A DNA stretch of 64,000 nt, taken from NCBI RefSeq assembly GCF_031846325.1, contig NZ_JAVRHZ010000003.1:1-64000 (forward strand). The letters are read 5' to 3'. Under the pieces are notes generated by a model. The model was not told the origin of the DNA. It saw only the letters and a list, made by a program, of their open reading frames with translations, and ran no database searches. Source of the stretch: Patiriisocius_A hiemis (GTDB lineage Bacteria > Bacteroidota > Bacteroidia > Flavobacteriales > Flavobacteriaceae). Positions 1 to 7,897 of this stretch are shown one piece after another (position 1 is the first letter of the stretch; each line of letters starts with the position of its first letter). A program made the position numbers and the translations under genes.

Positions 1-52
1 TCTTGTTCTAATATTTTAAACTAAAAATTCCTAGTGGTCATTTTAGCGGATG

Positions 53-84
53 CAAATGTACAACAGTTTATTTTATCTCCACAA
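53..84 (-). promoter_or_regulatory. Leftward promoter, stable-RNA type (P1)
   Basis: Read on the minus strand there is TTG (84-82), 21 bases, then TACATTTG (60-53), followed by CATCCGC. This fits the Bacteroidota -33/-7 pattern. The downstream bases resemble those of P2 (167-196) and of the tRNA-Lys promoter at 19733-19764. It would transcribe off the left edge of the window. The product cannot be seen; an rRNA or tRNA operon is inferred from the shared downstream motif. Confidence 0.5.
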
Positions 85-166
85 CTTTTTATGGAAAAAT
101 TTTTAAAATATTTTGTTGTCAATTTGTCAATGAAACTTTGCGAGTATTTTTCTCTCAAAGCGGGTG

Positions 167-196
167 CAAATATAGAATGGTTTTTTAATAGAACAA
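167..196 (-). promoter_or_regulatory. Leftward promoter, stable-RNA type (P2)
   Basis: The minus strand reads TTG (196-194), 19 bases, TATATTTG (174-167), then CACCCGC. The 15-mer TATATTTGCACCCGC is identical to that in front of tRNA-Lys. Together with P1 it forms a tandem pair about 114 bp apart, an arrangement typical of strong rRNA promoters. No credible protein gene lies in 1-255. Confidence 0.55.
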
Positions 197-276
197 GCAA
201 AAAAATAATCTTTTTTTTAAGTTATTTTTTATGTCCTCACAAGTATCTAAAATAAAGGTGTTTACAACAGCAAAAA

Positions 277-384
277 GCGTTAAGGATAGTAGCGACATCC
301 TCTTTATGGCCAGTTAAGAGCAATAAAGAGGTATAGCGAATAGCCTGGCTTTTACAAAGCAAGACTGCTTTGTAAAAGAAACGC
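277..384 (+). ncRNA. Structured RNA-like element upstream of thrS
   Basis: A closing stem GCGTT (277-281) / AACGC (380-384) encloses two strong hairpins. Hairpin A pairs 299-307 with 323-331 (9 perfect bp), then one mismatch and two further GC pairs around a 9-base loop. Hairpin B pairs 349-361 with 366-378 (13 perfect bp, loop AGAC). Between them are single-stranded segments including TAGCGAATAGCCTGG (334-348). From memory, similar GCGTTA-GGAT...CATCC-hairpin-TAGCGnATAGCC elements recur between genes in Flavobacteriaceae, but I cannot verify that here. It lies upstream of the thrS promoter, so it is probably not the thrS leader. Function and the transcribed strand are unknown. Confidence 0.45.
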
Positions 385-407
385 ACAAATAACTAAGCAA
401 TATATTA

Positions 408-438
408 TTGTAAAACATGTAAAGTCGTCCTATCTTTG
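408..438 (+). promoter_or_regulatory. thrS promoter
   Basis: TTG (408-410), 20 bases, then TATCTTTG (431-438), followed by CGGC. This matches the Bacteroidota primary-sigma consensus closely. It is 20 bp before the thrS ATG, giving a short leader. It probably drives thrS-infC and perhaps the ribosomal protein genes after them. Confidence 0.7.
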
Positions 439-458
439 CGGCTTAATTTAATAGCGAT

Positions 459-2405
459 ATGATAGCAGTTACTTTACCTGATGGTAGTGTAAAAGATTTT
501 GAAAAAGGGACAACTCCTTTTGAGGTTGCCAGAAGTATTAGTGAAGGGTTGGCTAGAAATGTAATTTCGGCTTCTTATAATGATACTATTATTGAAACCA
601 CCACCCCACTTACTGAAGATGGTTCACTTATATTATATACATGGAGTAACGATGAAGGCAAAAAGGCTTTTTGGCACTCCTCTGCACATATATTAGCACA
701 AGCGCTTGAGGAGCTTTACCCAGGTATTAAACTTACAATTGGTCCTGCTATTGAAAATGGCTTTTATTATGATATAGATTTTGGAGAACATTCTATTTCA
801 GAAAAAGATTTAAAGACTATTGAAGACAAGATGCTAGAAATTGCAAGAGGTAAGCATGAGTTTTCTATGCGGGCTATATCTAAAGATGATGCACTTGCTT
901 ATTATAAGGAACAAAATAACGAGTACAAGGTAGAGCTTATTGAAGGCCTTGAAGATGGCACTATTACTTTTTGTGACCATGATACGTTTACCGATTTATG
1001 TCGAGGAGGACATATCCCAAATACTGGAATTGTAAAAGCAGTAAAATTAATGAGTGTTGCTGGAGCCTACTGGAGAGGTGACGAAAACAACACTCAACTT
1101 ACTCGTATTTACGGAATAAGCTTCCCAAAGCAAAAGGAACTTAAAGAGTATCTTGAATTACTTGAAGAAGCAAAAAAACGTGACCATAGAAAGTTAGGAA
1201 AGGAATTAGAACTTTTTACCTTTTCACAAAAAGTTGGACAGGGATTACCACTATGGTTACCTAAAGGAGCGGCTCTTAGAGAACGTTTAGAAAACTTTTT
1301 GAAAGCTGCACAGAAAAAAGCAGGCTACGAAATGGTAATTTCTCCTCATATAGGTCAAAAAGAATTATATGTCACTTCTGGACATTATGCAAAATATGGT
1401 GAAGACAGTTTTCAACCTATCAACACTCCTAATGAGGATGAAGAGTTTTTATTAAAGCCTATGAATTGTCCTCACCATTGTGAGATGTATAAAAGCAAGC
1501 CTTGGTCTTATAAAGATTTACCAAAACGCTTTGCAGAGTTTGGTACCGTATATAGGTATGAGCAAAGTGGGGAGTTACATGGGTTAACCAGAGTACGTGG
1601 GTTTACTCAAGATGATGCACACTTGTTTTGTACTCCAGACCAGCTTGACCAAGAGTTTATGAATGTTATAGATCTTGTATTATACGTTTTTGGTTCATTA
1701 GGCTTTGAAAATTTTACAGCTCAAGTTTCTCTAAGAGATATGGATAAACCTGAGAAATATATTGGAGATCTTGATAATTGGGAGAAAGCAGAGCAAGCTA
1801 TTTTGAAAGCAGCAGAAGCTAAAGGACTTGATTATGTTGTAGAACATGGCGAAGCTGCCTTTTATGGACCTAAGTTAGACTTTATGGTAAAAGATGCTCT
1901 GGGCAGAAGCTGGCAATTAGGAACTATACAAGTAGATTATAACCTACCAGAACGTTTTGATCTTACCTATAAAGGAAGTGATAATGAACTTCACAGACCT
2001 ATAATGATTCACCGTGCACCTTTTGGAAGTATGGAGCGTTTTATAGCAATCTTACTAGAGCACACGGGTGGTAATTTCCCATTATGGCTTATGCCAGAGC
2101 AAGTTGCTATTTTGTCATTAAGTGAAAAATATGAAAAATACGGTGAAAAAGTTTTAAATTTGCTTGAAAATAACGAAATTCGCGCCCTTGTAGATAATCG
2201 TAGCGAGACTATTGGTAAAAAAATACGTGAAGCAGAGATGAATAAATTTCCGTATATGCTTATAATAGGGGAGCAAGAAGAAAAAGATGGTACGGTTTCT
2301 GTGAGAAAACATAGTGAAGGCGATATTGGAACGATGACCGTTGAAAAATTTTCTGAATTAATTAACAACGAAATTCAATCAACTATTGTATCTTTTAATG
2401 TGTAA
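459..2405 (+). CDS. thrS: Threonine--tRNA ligase
   Basis: Charges tRNA-Thr with threonine in the cytoplasm. At 648 aa it has the full bacterial architecture: TGS domain (about 1-60); an editing domain with the HxxxH pair (H73, H77) and C181/H185; a class II catalytic core (about 265-540) with the NCPHH motif (C337) and H388, which with a later His in the MIHRAPFG segment are the expected zinc ligands; and an anticodon-binding domain at the C end. It is the first gene of a thrS-infC-rpmI-rplT cluster, and infC follows in the same reading frame 18 bases after the TAA. The start is the only sensible ATG and lies 20 bp after a clear promoter. Confidence 0.97.
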   Translation: MIAVTLPDGSVKDFEKGTTPFEVARSISEGLARNVISASYNDTIIETTTPLTEDGSLILYTWSNDEGKKAFWHSSAHILAQALEELYPGIKLTIGPAIENGFYYDIDFGEHSISEKDLKTIEDKMLEIARGKHEFSMRAISKDDALAYYKEQNNEYKVELIEGLEDGTITFCDHDTFTDLCRGGHIPNTGIVKAVKLMSVAGAYWRGDENNTQLTRIYGISFPKQKELKEYLELLEEAKKRDHRKLGKELELFTFSQKVGQGLPLWLPKGAALRERLENFLKAAQKKAGYEMVISPHIGQKELYVTSGHYAKYGEDSFQPINTPNEDEEFLLKPMNCPHHCEMYKSKPWSYKDLPKRFAEFGTVYRYEQSGELHGLTRVRGFTQDDAHLFCTPDQLDQEFMNVIDLVLYVFGSLGFENFTAQVSLRDMDKPEKYIGDLDNWEKAEQAILKAAEAKGLDYVVEHGEAAFYGPKLDFMVKDALGRSWQLGTIQVDYNLPERFDLTYKGSDNELHRPIMIHRAPFGSMERFIAILLEHTGGNFPLWLMPEQVAILSLSEKYEKYGEKVLNLLENNEIRALVDNRSETIGKKIREAEMNKFPYMLIIGEQEEKDGTVSVRKHSEGDIGTMTVEKFSELINNEIQSTIVSFNV

Positions 2406-2423
2406 CCATAATAATTTTTAGTC

Positions 2424-2978
2424 ATAGCAATAAGAAGAAAAAGAAGTAGAGGCCCAGCAAGGGTTATTAAAGAAGACCAGCACAAAATTAACCGTAAGAT
2501 ACGTGCTAAGGAAGTACGTGTTGTAGGTGATAATGTTGAAGTAGGTGTTTATCCTATAAGTAAAGCTTTAGAGATTGCCGAAGCGCAAGAACTAGATCTT
2601 GTAGAGATTTCACCCAATGCAAACCCACCGGTTTGTAAAGTAATGGATTACAAAAAATTTGTTTACGAGCAAAAGAAACGCGAGAAAGCAATGAAGGCAA
2701 AAGCCACTAAAGTAACCATTAAAGAAATACGATTTGGCCCTAACACGGACGATCACGATTACGAGTTTAAAAAGAAACACGCCGAGAAGTTTTTGAAAGA
2801 TGGAGCAAAGCTTAAGGCATACGTGTTTTTTAAAGGACGTTCTATTATTTATAAAGATCAAGGAGAGATTTTATTATTAAGATTAGCTCAAGAATTAGAA
2901 GAAATAGGTAAAGTGGAACAAATGCCAAAACTTGAAGGTAAACGTATGATTATGTTTATCGCACCAAAAAAGAAATAA
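2424..2978 (+). CDS. infC: Translation initiation factor IF-3, AUA start
   Basis: IF-3 binds the 30S subunit and checks start codon and initiator tRNA. The frame 2424-2978 encodes 184 aa. The N domain begins AIRRKRSRGPARVIKEDQ and the C domain contains the KVMDYKKF linker region and ends KRMIMFIAPKKK. No ATG, GTG or TTG occurs in frame between the double TAA at 2409-2414 and M74 at 2643, which is far inside the protein. The best start is ATA at 2424, which precisely precedes the conserved AIRR N terminus. infC of many bacteria uses AUU or another rare start, allowing IF-3 to repress its own translation. A caller restricted to ordinary starts would give only the last 111 residues. Confidence 0.9.
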   Translation: MAIRRKRSRGPARVIKEDQHKINRKIRAKEVRVVGDNVEVGVYPISKALEIAEAQELDLVEISPNANPPVCKVMDYKKFVYEQKKREKAMKAKATKVTIKEIRFGPNTDDHDYEFKKKHAEKFLKDGAKLKAYVFFKGRSIIYKDQGEILLLRLAQELEEIGKVEQMPKLEGKRMIMFIAPKKK

Positions 2979-3049
2979 ACTCTATTAAGAGTACATATAA
3001 AGGAAAGTTTGTAATAACAAACAAAGCGAAATAATTAAATAAAGGAAAC

Positions 3050-3247
3050 ATGCCTAAACAAAAAACAAAATCTAGTGCTAAAAAGCGTTTTAAGCTTACA
3101 GGTACTGGTAAAATTAAAAGAAAGCATGCGTTTAAAAGTCACATCTTAACAAAGAAGTCTAAAAAACGTAAGCTTGCATTGACCCATGACACAGTAGTGC
3201 ATAAGGCCGATGAAGACAATGTAAAACAAATGCTTCGTTTAAAGTAA
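3050..3247 (+). CDS. rpmI: 50S ribosomal protein L35
   Basis: Small basic component of the large ribosomal subunit, 65 aa, the usual length. It begins MPKQKTKSSAKKRFKLTGTGK and has the KRKHAFKSHILTKKSKKRKL core typical of L35. It sits between infC (71 bp upstream) and rplT, the standard order. The upstream sequence AATAAAGGAAAC is purine-rich, one of the few places in the window with a Shine-Dalgarno-like AAGGA. Confidence 0.97.
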   Translation: MPKQKTKSSAKKRFKLTGTGKIKRKHAFKSHILTKKSKKRKLALTHDTVVHKADEDNVKQMLRLK

Positions 3248-3249
3248 AA

Positions 3250-3314
3250 GTTTTACCGGTTAAAACAATTTAAAAACCCTGGAGTTGGGCAGCTCTTTCG
3301 CTAAAGCTAAAGAG
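3250..3314 (+). promoter_or_regulatory. Paired hairpins in the rpmI-rplT spacer
   Basis: The 118-base spacer before rplT contains hairpin GTTTTA-ccggt-TAAAAC (3250-3266) and a second region (3291-3314) that can fold in two mutually exclusive ways: CTCTTT (3293-3298) with AAAGAG (3309-3314), or AGCTCTTT (3291-3298) with AAAGCT (3303-3308) and a one-base bulge. L20 represses its own operon through leader RNA in other bacteria, so an autoregulatory site is possible. This is inference only. Confidence 0.3.
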
Positions 3315-3365
3315 TACAAAGTACAAGTAAAAAAGTCGCCTGCTACAAAAAACAACAATTAAGAA

Positions 3366-3710
3366 ATGCCAAGATCAGTAAATTCAGTTGCAAAGAGAGC
3401 CAGAAGAAAAAAGGTTCTTAAGCAAGCCAAAGGATACTTTGGAAGAAGAAAAAACGTATGGACAGTTGCCAAGAATGCCGTTGACAAAGCGATGCAGTAT
3501 TCTTATAGAGACCGTCGTGCAAAAAAGAGAACATTTAGAGCTTTGTGGATTACGCGTATTAACGCGGGTGCACGCCAGCATGGAATGTCTTACTCACAGT
3601 TTATGGGGAAATTAAAAGCTAATGATATTGAGTTAAACCGTAAGGTACTTGCAGATTTAGCAATGAATCACCCAGAAGCTTTTGAGGCTATCGTAAAGAA
3701 AGTAAAATAA
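3366..3710 (+). CDS. rplT: 50S ribosomal protein L20
   Basis: Early-binding protein of the large subunit, 114 aa. The N terminus MPRSVNSVAKRARRKKVL and the YRDRRAKKRTFRALWI segment are diagnostic. It is the last gene of the thrS-infC-rpmI-rplT cluster and is followed 26 bp later by a strong intrinsic terminator. In E. coli and B. subtilis this protein is the autogenous repressor of the operon; whether that applies here cannot be told from the protein alone. Confidence 0.97.
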   Translation: MPRSVNSVAKRARRKKVLKQAKGYFGRRKNVWTVAKNAVDKAMQYSYRDRRAKKRTFRALWITRINAGARQHGMSYSQFMGKLKANDIELNRKVLADLAMNHPEAFEAIVKKVK

Positions 3711-3736
3711 GATATATAACCTATTATTTCGCTTAC

Positions 3737-3770
3737 AAACCCACTCCATTCGAGTGGGTTTTTTGTTTTT
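3737..3770 (+). terminator. Intrinsic terminator after rplT
   Basis: AAACCCACTC (3737-3746) pairs with GAGTGGGTTT (3752-3761) around a 5-base loop, followed by a T-rich run to 3770. Perfect 10-bp stem. Confidence 0.9.
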
Positions 3771-3826
3771 TATTAGCCTATAATGATTAAGTATCAATCA
3801 AAGTTTGGTTATATTAGTAGCTACTA

Positions 3827-4774
3827 ATGAAGCATTTAACCTACACACTTACAATTATTATTGGTATAACTTTCCTATGCCAACCAATGCATGCTCAAAA
3901 AACTGGAAAAAAATATAGAATAGATAGATACTCCTCACTATATCTTCCACTAGGTAAAATATCTTTTGCAGATTCTCTTGTTAGTTTTAAAATGGGAAAT
4001 CCTGCACCACTTAAACAGTTTCAAGATAGTACTCAATGTCTACATGAGCCAAATTATAAAAACTATCAAACTCCTAACTTTACTTCCATAGGCTGCAAAG
4101 GAAGTATTACAGTTGCTTTTACTGATAATGGTTTTATGAACCTAAAAGGACGAGACATATACATTTTTGAGGTAGGCCCTTCAAGAGAAGCTGCTACTGT
4201 AGAAATTTCTGAAAATAATGAGGATTGGATTTCAGTAGGAACTATTACAGGTGGTAAATCGTATATAGACCTCGATGATTTTGACATAGATACTGAAACA
4301 GTTTTCTATTACTTACGTATTACAGATATAGCAACACTATGCCGAAGTAAAACAGCTGGAGCTGATATTGACGCTATTGCAGCTATAAATAGTGTAATTA
4401 AACTAAACATTAATGCAGATGTTTTATTTGATATAGCCGATTATAAAGTAAAAGAGTCTGCTCTTGAAACATTAACTGAATTATCCAACACAATTAAACA
4501 AGTAGATAAAGCTACCATTCTAATTGAAGGACATACAGATAGCGATGGCGATACTGCCTACAATCAAAAACTCTCTGAAAATAGATGCTTAAGTGTAAAA
4601 GATAGAATACAAGCTATATTAGGATATGATGCTTTATATGATTATGAGATAAAAGCTTACGGAGAGTCAAAGCCTAGGGTAGAAAACACATCTAGAGCCA
4701 ATAAAAAATTAAACAGACGGGTTGAAATAACTGTCCTTCCCCCTAAAGATTATTTTGAGGGAATTTTGGACTAA
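3827..4774 (+). CDS. Secreted OmpA-family peptidoglycan-binding protein
   Basis: 315 aa. A signal peptide (about 1-24, cleavage after HAQ) is followed by a roughly 165-residue all-beta-looking N-terminal domain that I do not recognise firmly; it resembles discoidin-like or cell-surface modules. The OmpA C-terminal domain covers about 190-305, with DVLFDIADYKV, the EGHTDSDGD turn, the LSENR helix and the closing KKLNRRVEI motif. Known OmpA domains bind diaminopimelate in the cell wall, so the protein likely sits in the periplasm or outer membrane. It is upstream of the DUF4384-like and caspase-like genes on the same strand, separated by a 64-bp gap with a large palindrome, so it may be a neighbour rather than an operon partner. 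Confidence 0.8.
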   Translation: MKHLTYTLTIIIGITFLCQPMHAQKTGKKYRIDRYSSLYLPLGKISFADSLVSFKMGNPAPLKQFQDSTQCLHEPNYKNYQTPNFTSIGCKGSITVAFTDNGFMNLKGRDIYIFEVGPSREAATVEISENNEDWISVGTITGGKSYIDLDDFDIDTETVFYYLRITDIATLCRSKTAGADIDAIAAINSVIKLNINADVLFDIADYKVKESALETLTELSNTIKQVDKATILIEGHTDSDGDTAYNQKLSENRCLSVKDRIQAILGYDALYDYEIKAYGESKPRVENTSRANKKLNRRVEITVLPPKDYFEGILD

Positions 4775-4805
4775 ATACACCCATGATTGGGTATGACGCA
4801 TATAT

Positions 4806-4833
4806 ATGATTTTCGTAAATTTACGGAAATCAT
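4806..4833. repeat. 28-bp near-perfect palindrome before the caspase-partner gene
   Basis: Fourteen bases on each side of the axis at 4819/4820 pair with a single mismatch (T4813 opposite G4826, a G-U wobble if RNA). The centre is CGTAAATTTACG. It ends 5 bases before the ATG at 4839. In DNA it could be an operator for a dimeric regulator; in RNA it would be a 12-bp hairpin with loop AATT next to the start codon. There is no T-run after it, so it is not an ordinary terminator. Confidence 0.6.
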
Positions 4834-4838
4834 GCATT

Positions 4839-6176
4839 ATGAATAAAATTAAAACTTATTGCTTATTATTTATAGCTACTTGTTATTTTAACCTACACAG
4901 TCAATCTAGCTCTGATTCTGCTTTAGAGATTGCTGAAGAAATGATAAAAATATTAGAGAGTACAGAAGCTATTAATAACCTAATTCTTAATAAAGAAGAT
5001 ATTAACGGAAAACTTCAGGATATTAATATTTGGTCTGAGGAGGATAAAATATCCCCAAAAACCTATAATCAGCTTAAAGATTCCTACACATTATATTCAG
5101 CTCACATGAATAATATATTTGAAAATTTATCAAGTGAGTTACGCTCCATAAAACGTTTTAGACAAATTAAAAAGTTACGTTTAGATAAAATAATCAATGA
5201 ATATTCTGGTGTGTATGCAATTGATTTACAAGCTGCAAATAGAATCTATACTAATGGGTTTTTACCTTCTTTTGAAATTGCGAAAGAAGAAGCTGAGGCT
5301 AAAGGAATACTCTCAACACTTATTCTAATTATAAAATTTGGAGAAACACTTTACAACACCCTAGCAGAGTTATTTGATAATGGAAAAATAAGCCGTGCAA
5401 CTGAGAGTAAAATACTATCGCTAGCTTCAATTATAGTAATCAAAGAACTCAAGAAAAAAATGTATTATGAGCCATGGGAACAATTAGTTTATGAAGAAAG
5501 TAACGGGGGAAATTCTGTAGTAATAGCATCTAATAAAGAAAGAGAAAATACTATAAATGAAAACCTTATTAGCACTCCAAAAATTAATACAGCACCTTAC
5601 TATAGAGAAGTTGATGGCTTTATCTCCTTGGCTAACTATAAATCGGATATTGAGATTCCATTAAACCAAATATCTAAAAGAGTCATTGTAGGAACCGAAA
5701 ATGAAGATGAAAAAGTATCATTGCCTATGTTTGCAACAACTAATGCACTTAAAAATGGAGATCGGTTTTGGGTAAAAATAAACGGTTACGAATTTGTTCG
5801 TTTTTTCTATTATGATGAAGATGTAAAGTATTGGCAAGATCCTTTTGGAAAAAAGATTATCGTTAGAAATGAAGCCGAGACCATAGAAGGCAAAACGCTT
5901 TATTTACCTGCAAAAGATAGTTTTTTTAAAATTGCAGGAGACACACCTTATGAAGAATTTTTAATTTTAGTTTCTAATTCTCCCATACCTGAAAATAAGA
6001 GAAATGTCATTTTAGGTAGTGAATCTAGAGGCACTTTATTTATTGAGAAACTAAGTAAAGTATTACCAAATGTAAAGCCGCCGTCTCAGGAAAATGGAGA
6101 AAGTACAACAATAAAATTAACACAATCAGGAAAAGAGCAAATCTACATTCCTATTTATATTAAAATAAATAAATAA
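4839..6176 (+). CDS. Secreted protein of unknown function with DUF4384-like C-terminal region
   Basis: 445 aa from the ATG at 4839. An in-frame ATG at 4806 lies inside the palindrome and would put 11 residues before the signal peptide, so it is rejected. The signal peptide is about 1-22. Residues about 25-200 are mostly helical and charged. The C-terminal part (about 280-400) resembles DUF4384: a GDRFWVKINGYEFVRFFYY strand pair, a KTLYLPAKDSFFKIAG segment, then a strand EEFLILVSNSPI. DUF4384 is often fused to bacterial caspase domains, and here the next gene, 5 bp downstream, is such a protein. I infer that the two act together; the biochemical role is unknown. The domain assignment is by pattern only. 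Confidence 0.55.
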   Translation: MNKIKTYCLLFIATCYFNLHSQSSSDSALEIAEEMIKILESTEAINNLILNKEDINGKLQDINIWSEEDKISPKTYNQLKDSYTLYSAHMNNIFENLSSELRSIKRFRQIKKLRLDKIINEYSGVYAIDLQAANRIYTNGFLPSFEIAKEEAEAKGILSTLILIIKFGETLYNTLAELFDNGKISRATESKILSLASIIVIKELKKKMYYEPWEQLVYEESNGGNSVVIASNKERENTINENLISTPKINTAPYYREVDGFISLANYKSDIEIPLNQISKRVIVGTENEDEKVSLPMFATTNALKNGDRFWVKINGYEFVRFFYYDEDVKYWQDPFGKKIIVRNEAETIEGKTLYLPAKDSFFKIAGDTPYEEFLILVSNSPIPENKRNVILGSESRGTLFIEKLSKVLPNVKPPSQENGESTTIKLTQSGKEQIYIPIYIKINK

Positions 6177-6181
6177 TAAAT

Positions 6182-7891
6182 ATGAAGAAAATAACATTCT
6201 CACTTCTTTTAGTATTTATAAGTACGCTTTGCTCTTCTCAAGATAAATCTATTAAAGTTGGAACAGAAACTAATGTCACTAGTTTGTCTCCCCTGCATAA
6301 TAGATACGCATTTATTATTGGAATTGACCACTATGAAGATACAGAGAATATTATAAGTTTTACTTCTTGTAGAATTGATGCCACTAAATTTGAAGGCTTT
6401 TTAAAAAACACAAAGGGATGGGGCTTAACTAAAGACAAAGTAAAGGTATTACTGGATCCAAAAAAGGAGAAAATAGTTACAGCTTTTAAAAAATTTCTAG
6501 ATAACATTCCCAATCCAGAAATTAGCACCTTGTATTTTTATTTTAGTGGTCATGGAGTAAGAGATTACTTGGTGCCTTCAGACTTTTATGTTGGTGAAGC
6601 TGATAAACTTATATCGTATGATTGGATTTTAGGGGAACTCGAAAAAAGAAACATAGCAGCACAAGTTTTTATTCTAGATGCCTGCCATTCTGGATCTTTG
6701 TTAGAAACTCTTAAAAGTGGCGGTGAATTTGAAGAGAATTACTTGCAGTTTATGTCAAAAACTGAAGAACAAGACAAAAAAATTGCCTTTACTGCAACTA
6801 GTGCTAATCGTACTACTCCTGCTGGGAAAAATGTAAGTGTATTTACCTATAATCTTTTAGAAGTATTAGAAGATATTAATACAGATAAAGATGGAGATGA
6901 AATACTTTCCTCCGGAGAAGTGTATGATGTATTATATAAAAGACTAGAAACCTCAAACCCTCCCCAATTTTTAGGAAGCAGAGACTTTCCTATGGCGAAT
7001 TTAGATTCATCAATTGTTTCTTTTATAGATTCAGATAATGATGGTATCCAAGACAAAGATGATGATTGTCCAGAACTTTCAGGATCAATAAAAAACAATG
7101 GGTGTCCAATTAAAAACTATTACGAAATAAAATTTGGGGACTGGAGCAGTTATAAAATATTAAATTCTTCAGGTAAAAGCCTTATTAATGCAAGCTATAT
7201 AAATACATATAATGATACTGCTATAACCGAAAAAAATGGATTTTATGGTCTTTATAATTTAAATAGTAAGTTTCAAGCAATTCCAAATGAGTTTGAATTT
7301 ATTGAACCTTTAAGAAATGGACATTTTTTATTGAGAAAATTTAAGGAGAATATTATTCTTAATGAAAACTTCAGAACCATTGCAAAAGGGTTTATTGATT
7401 TTGACTTATTGTATTTTGGTGAGTATTATTATAGGCTTGTATATAAGGTGAGCAAAAATGAATCTTCCATCGAGAGAAAAGACTTCAGTACTGGTGAAGT
7501 AATTAACATTAAAAATGAATACATTACTAATAGAGGAACATTTATATCTCGAGATAAGATTGATGACATCAGAGAAAAATTTGGAAGAGGATGGTGGAAT
7601 AAAATTCCCTCTGCAGAAGATATTGACCTTAAAAATGGTAAGTACAAGAATAAAAAAAATGAAGAAGGAAAATGGGGACTTTTCAAAAAAAATGGAAATG
7701 TTGTTTTTGATTATTGCTCTGATGAACCTATCGAGGTTAGTTGGAAAGGAGCAAAAATTTCTTACCATCCAAGAAATAGTAGTTTTACTACATTAGTTTT
7801 AAAAATACAATTAGATGGTACTTGTAACGAAATATGCCTTGACGAAAGCATTTATGAATTTATTAATTTGCCACGATTTAAAAATAAATAG
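6182..7891 (+). CDS. Secreted caspase-family (C14, metacaspase-like) protein with calcium-type and WG-like repeats
   Basis: 569 aa. The signal peptide is about 1-19. The caspase-fold domain spans about 40-275: first strand YAFIIGIDHYED; catalytic His124 in YFSGHG; catalytic Cys168 in LDACHSG, both dyad residues present. An acidic loop with DxDxD spacing (231-246) and a thrombospondin type 3-like motif SDNDGIQDKDDDC (284-296) follow, suggesting calcium binding. The rest has KNGFYGLY and EGKWGLFKKNG segments like WG repeats. It is therefore probably an exported cysteine protease cutting after basic residues, possibly calcium-activated. It follows the DUF4384-like gene by 5 bp, so translational coupling is likely. 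It converges on the next gene with only 6 bp between stops. Confidence 0.8.
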   Translation: MKKITFSLLLVFISTLCSSQDKSIKVGTETNVTSLSPLHNRYAFIIGIDHYEDTENIISFTSCRIDATKFEGFLKNTKGWGLTKDKVKVLLDPKKEKIVTAFKKFLDNIPNPEISTLYFYFSGHGVRDYLVPSDFYVGEADKLISYDWILGELEKRNIAAQVFILDACHSGSLLETLKSGGEFEENYLQFMSKTEEQDKKIAFTATSANRTTPAGKNVSVFTYNLLEVLEDINTDKDGDEILSSGEVYDVLYKRLETSNPPQFLGSRDFPMANLDSSIVSFIDSDNDGIQDKDDDCPELSGSIKNNGCPIKNYYEIKFGDWSSYKILNSSGKSLINASYINTYNDTAITEKNGFYGLYNLNSKFQAIPNEFEFIEPLRNGHFLLRKFKENIILNENFRTIAKGFIDFDLLYFGEYYYRLVYKVSKNESSIERKDFSTGEVINIKNEYITNRGTFISRDKIDDIREKFGRGWWNKIPSAEDIDLKNGKYKNKKNEEGKWGLFKKNGNVVFDYCSDEPIEVSWKGAKISYHPRNSSFTTLVLKIQLDGTCNEICLDESIYEFINLPRFKNK

Positions 7892-7897
7892 TAATTT

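Noticed and set aside
34..255. Frame for a 73-aa protein at the left edge
   Set aside because: It overlaps two leftward promoters, has low-complexity AT-driven content and no recognisable domain.
2009..2368. 119-aa frame antisense to thrS
   Set aside because: A shadow of the coding bias of thrS; no start context or family.
6182..7891. Caspase gene as a defence (abortive infection) effector
   Set aside because: It has a signal peptide and no nearby sensor, gasdermin or CRISPR-type gene, so cytoplasmic immunity is unlikely.
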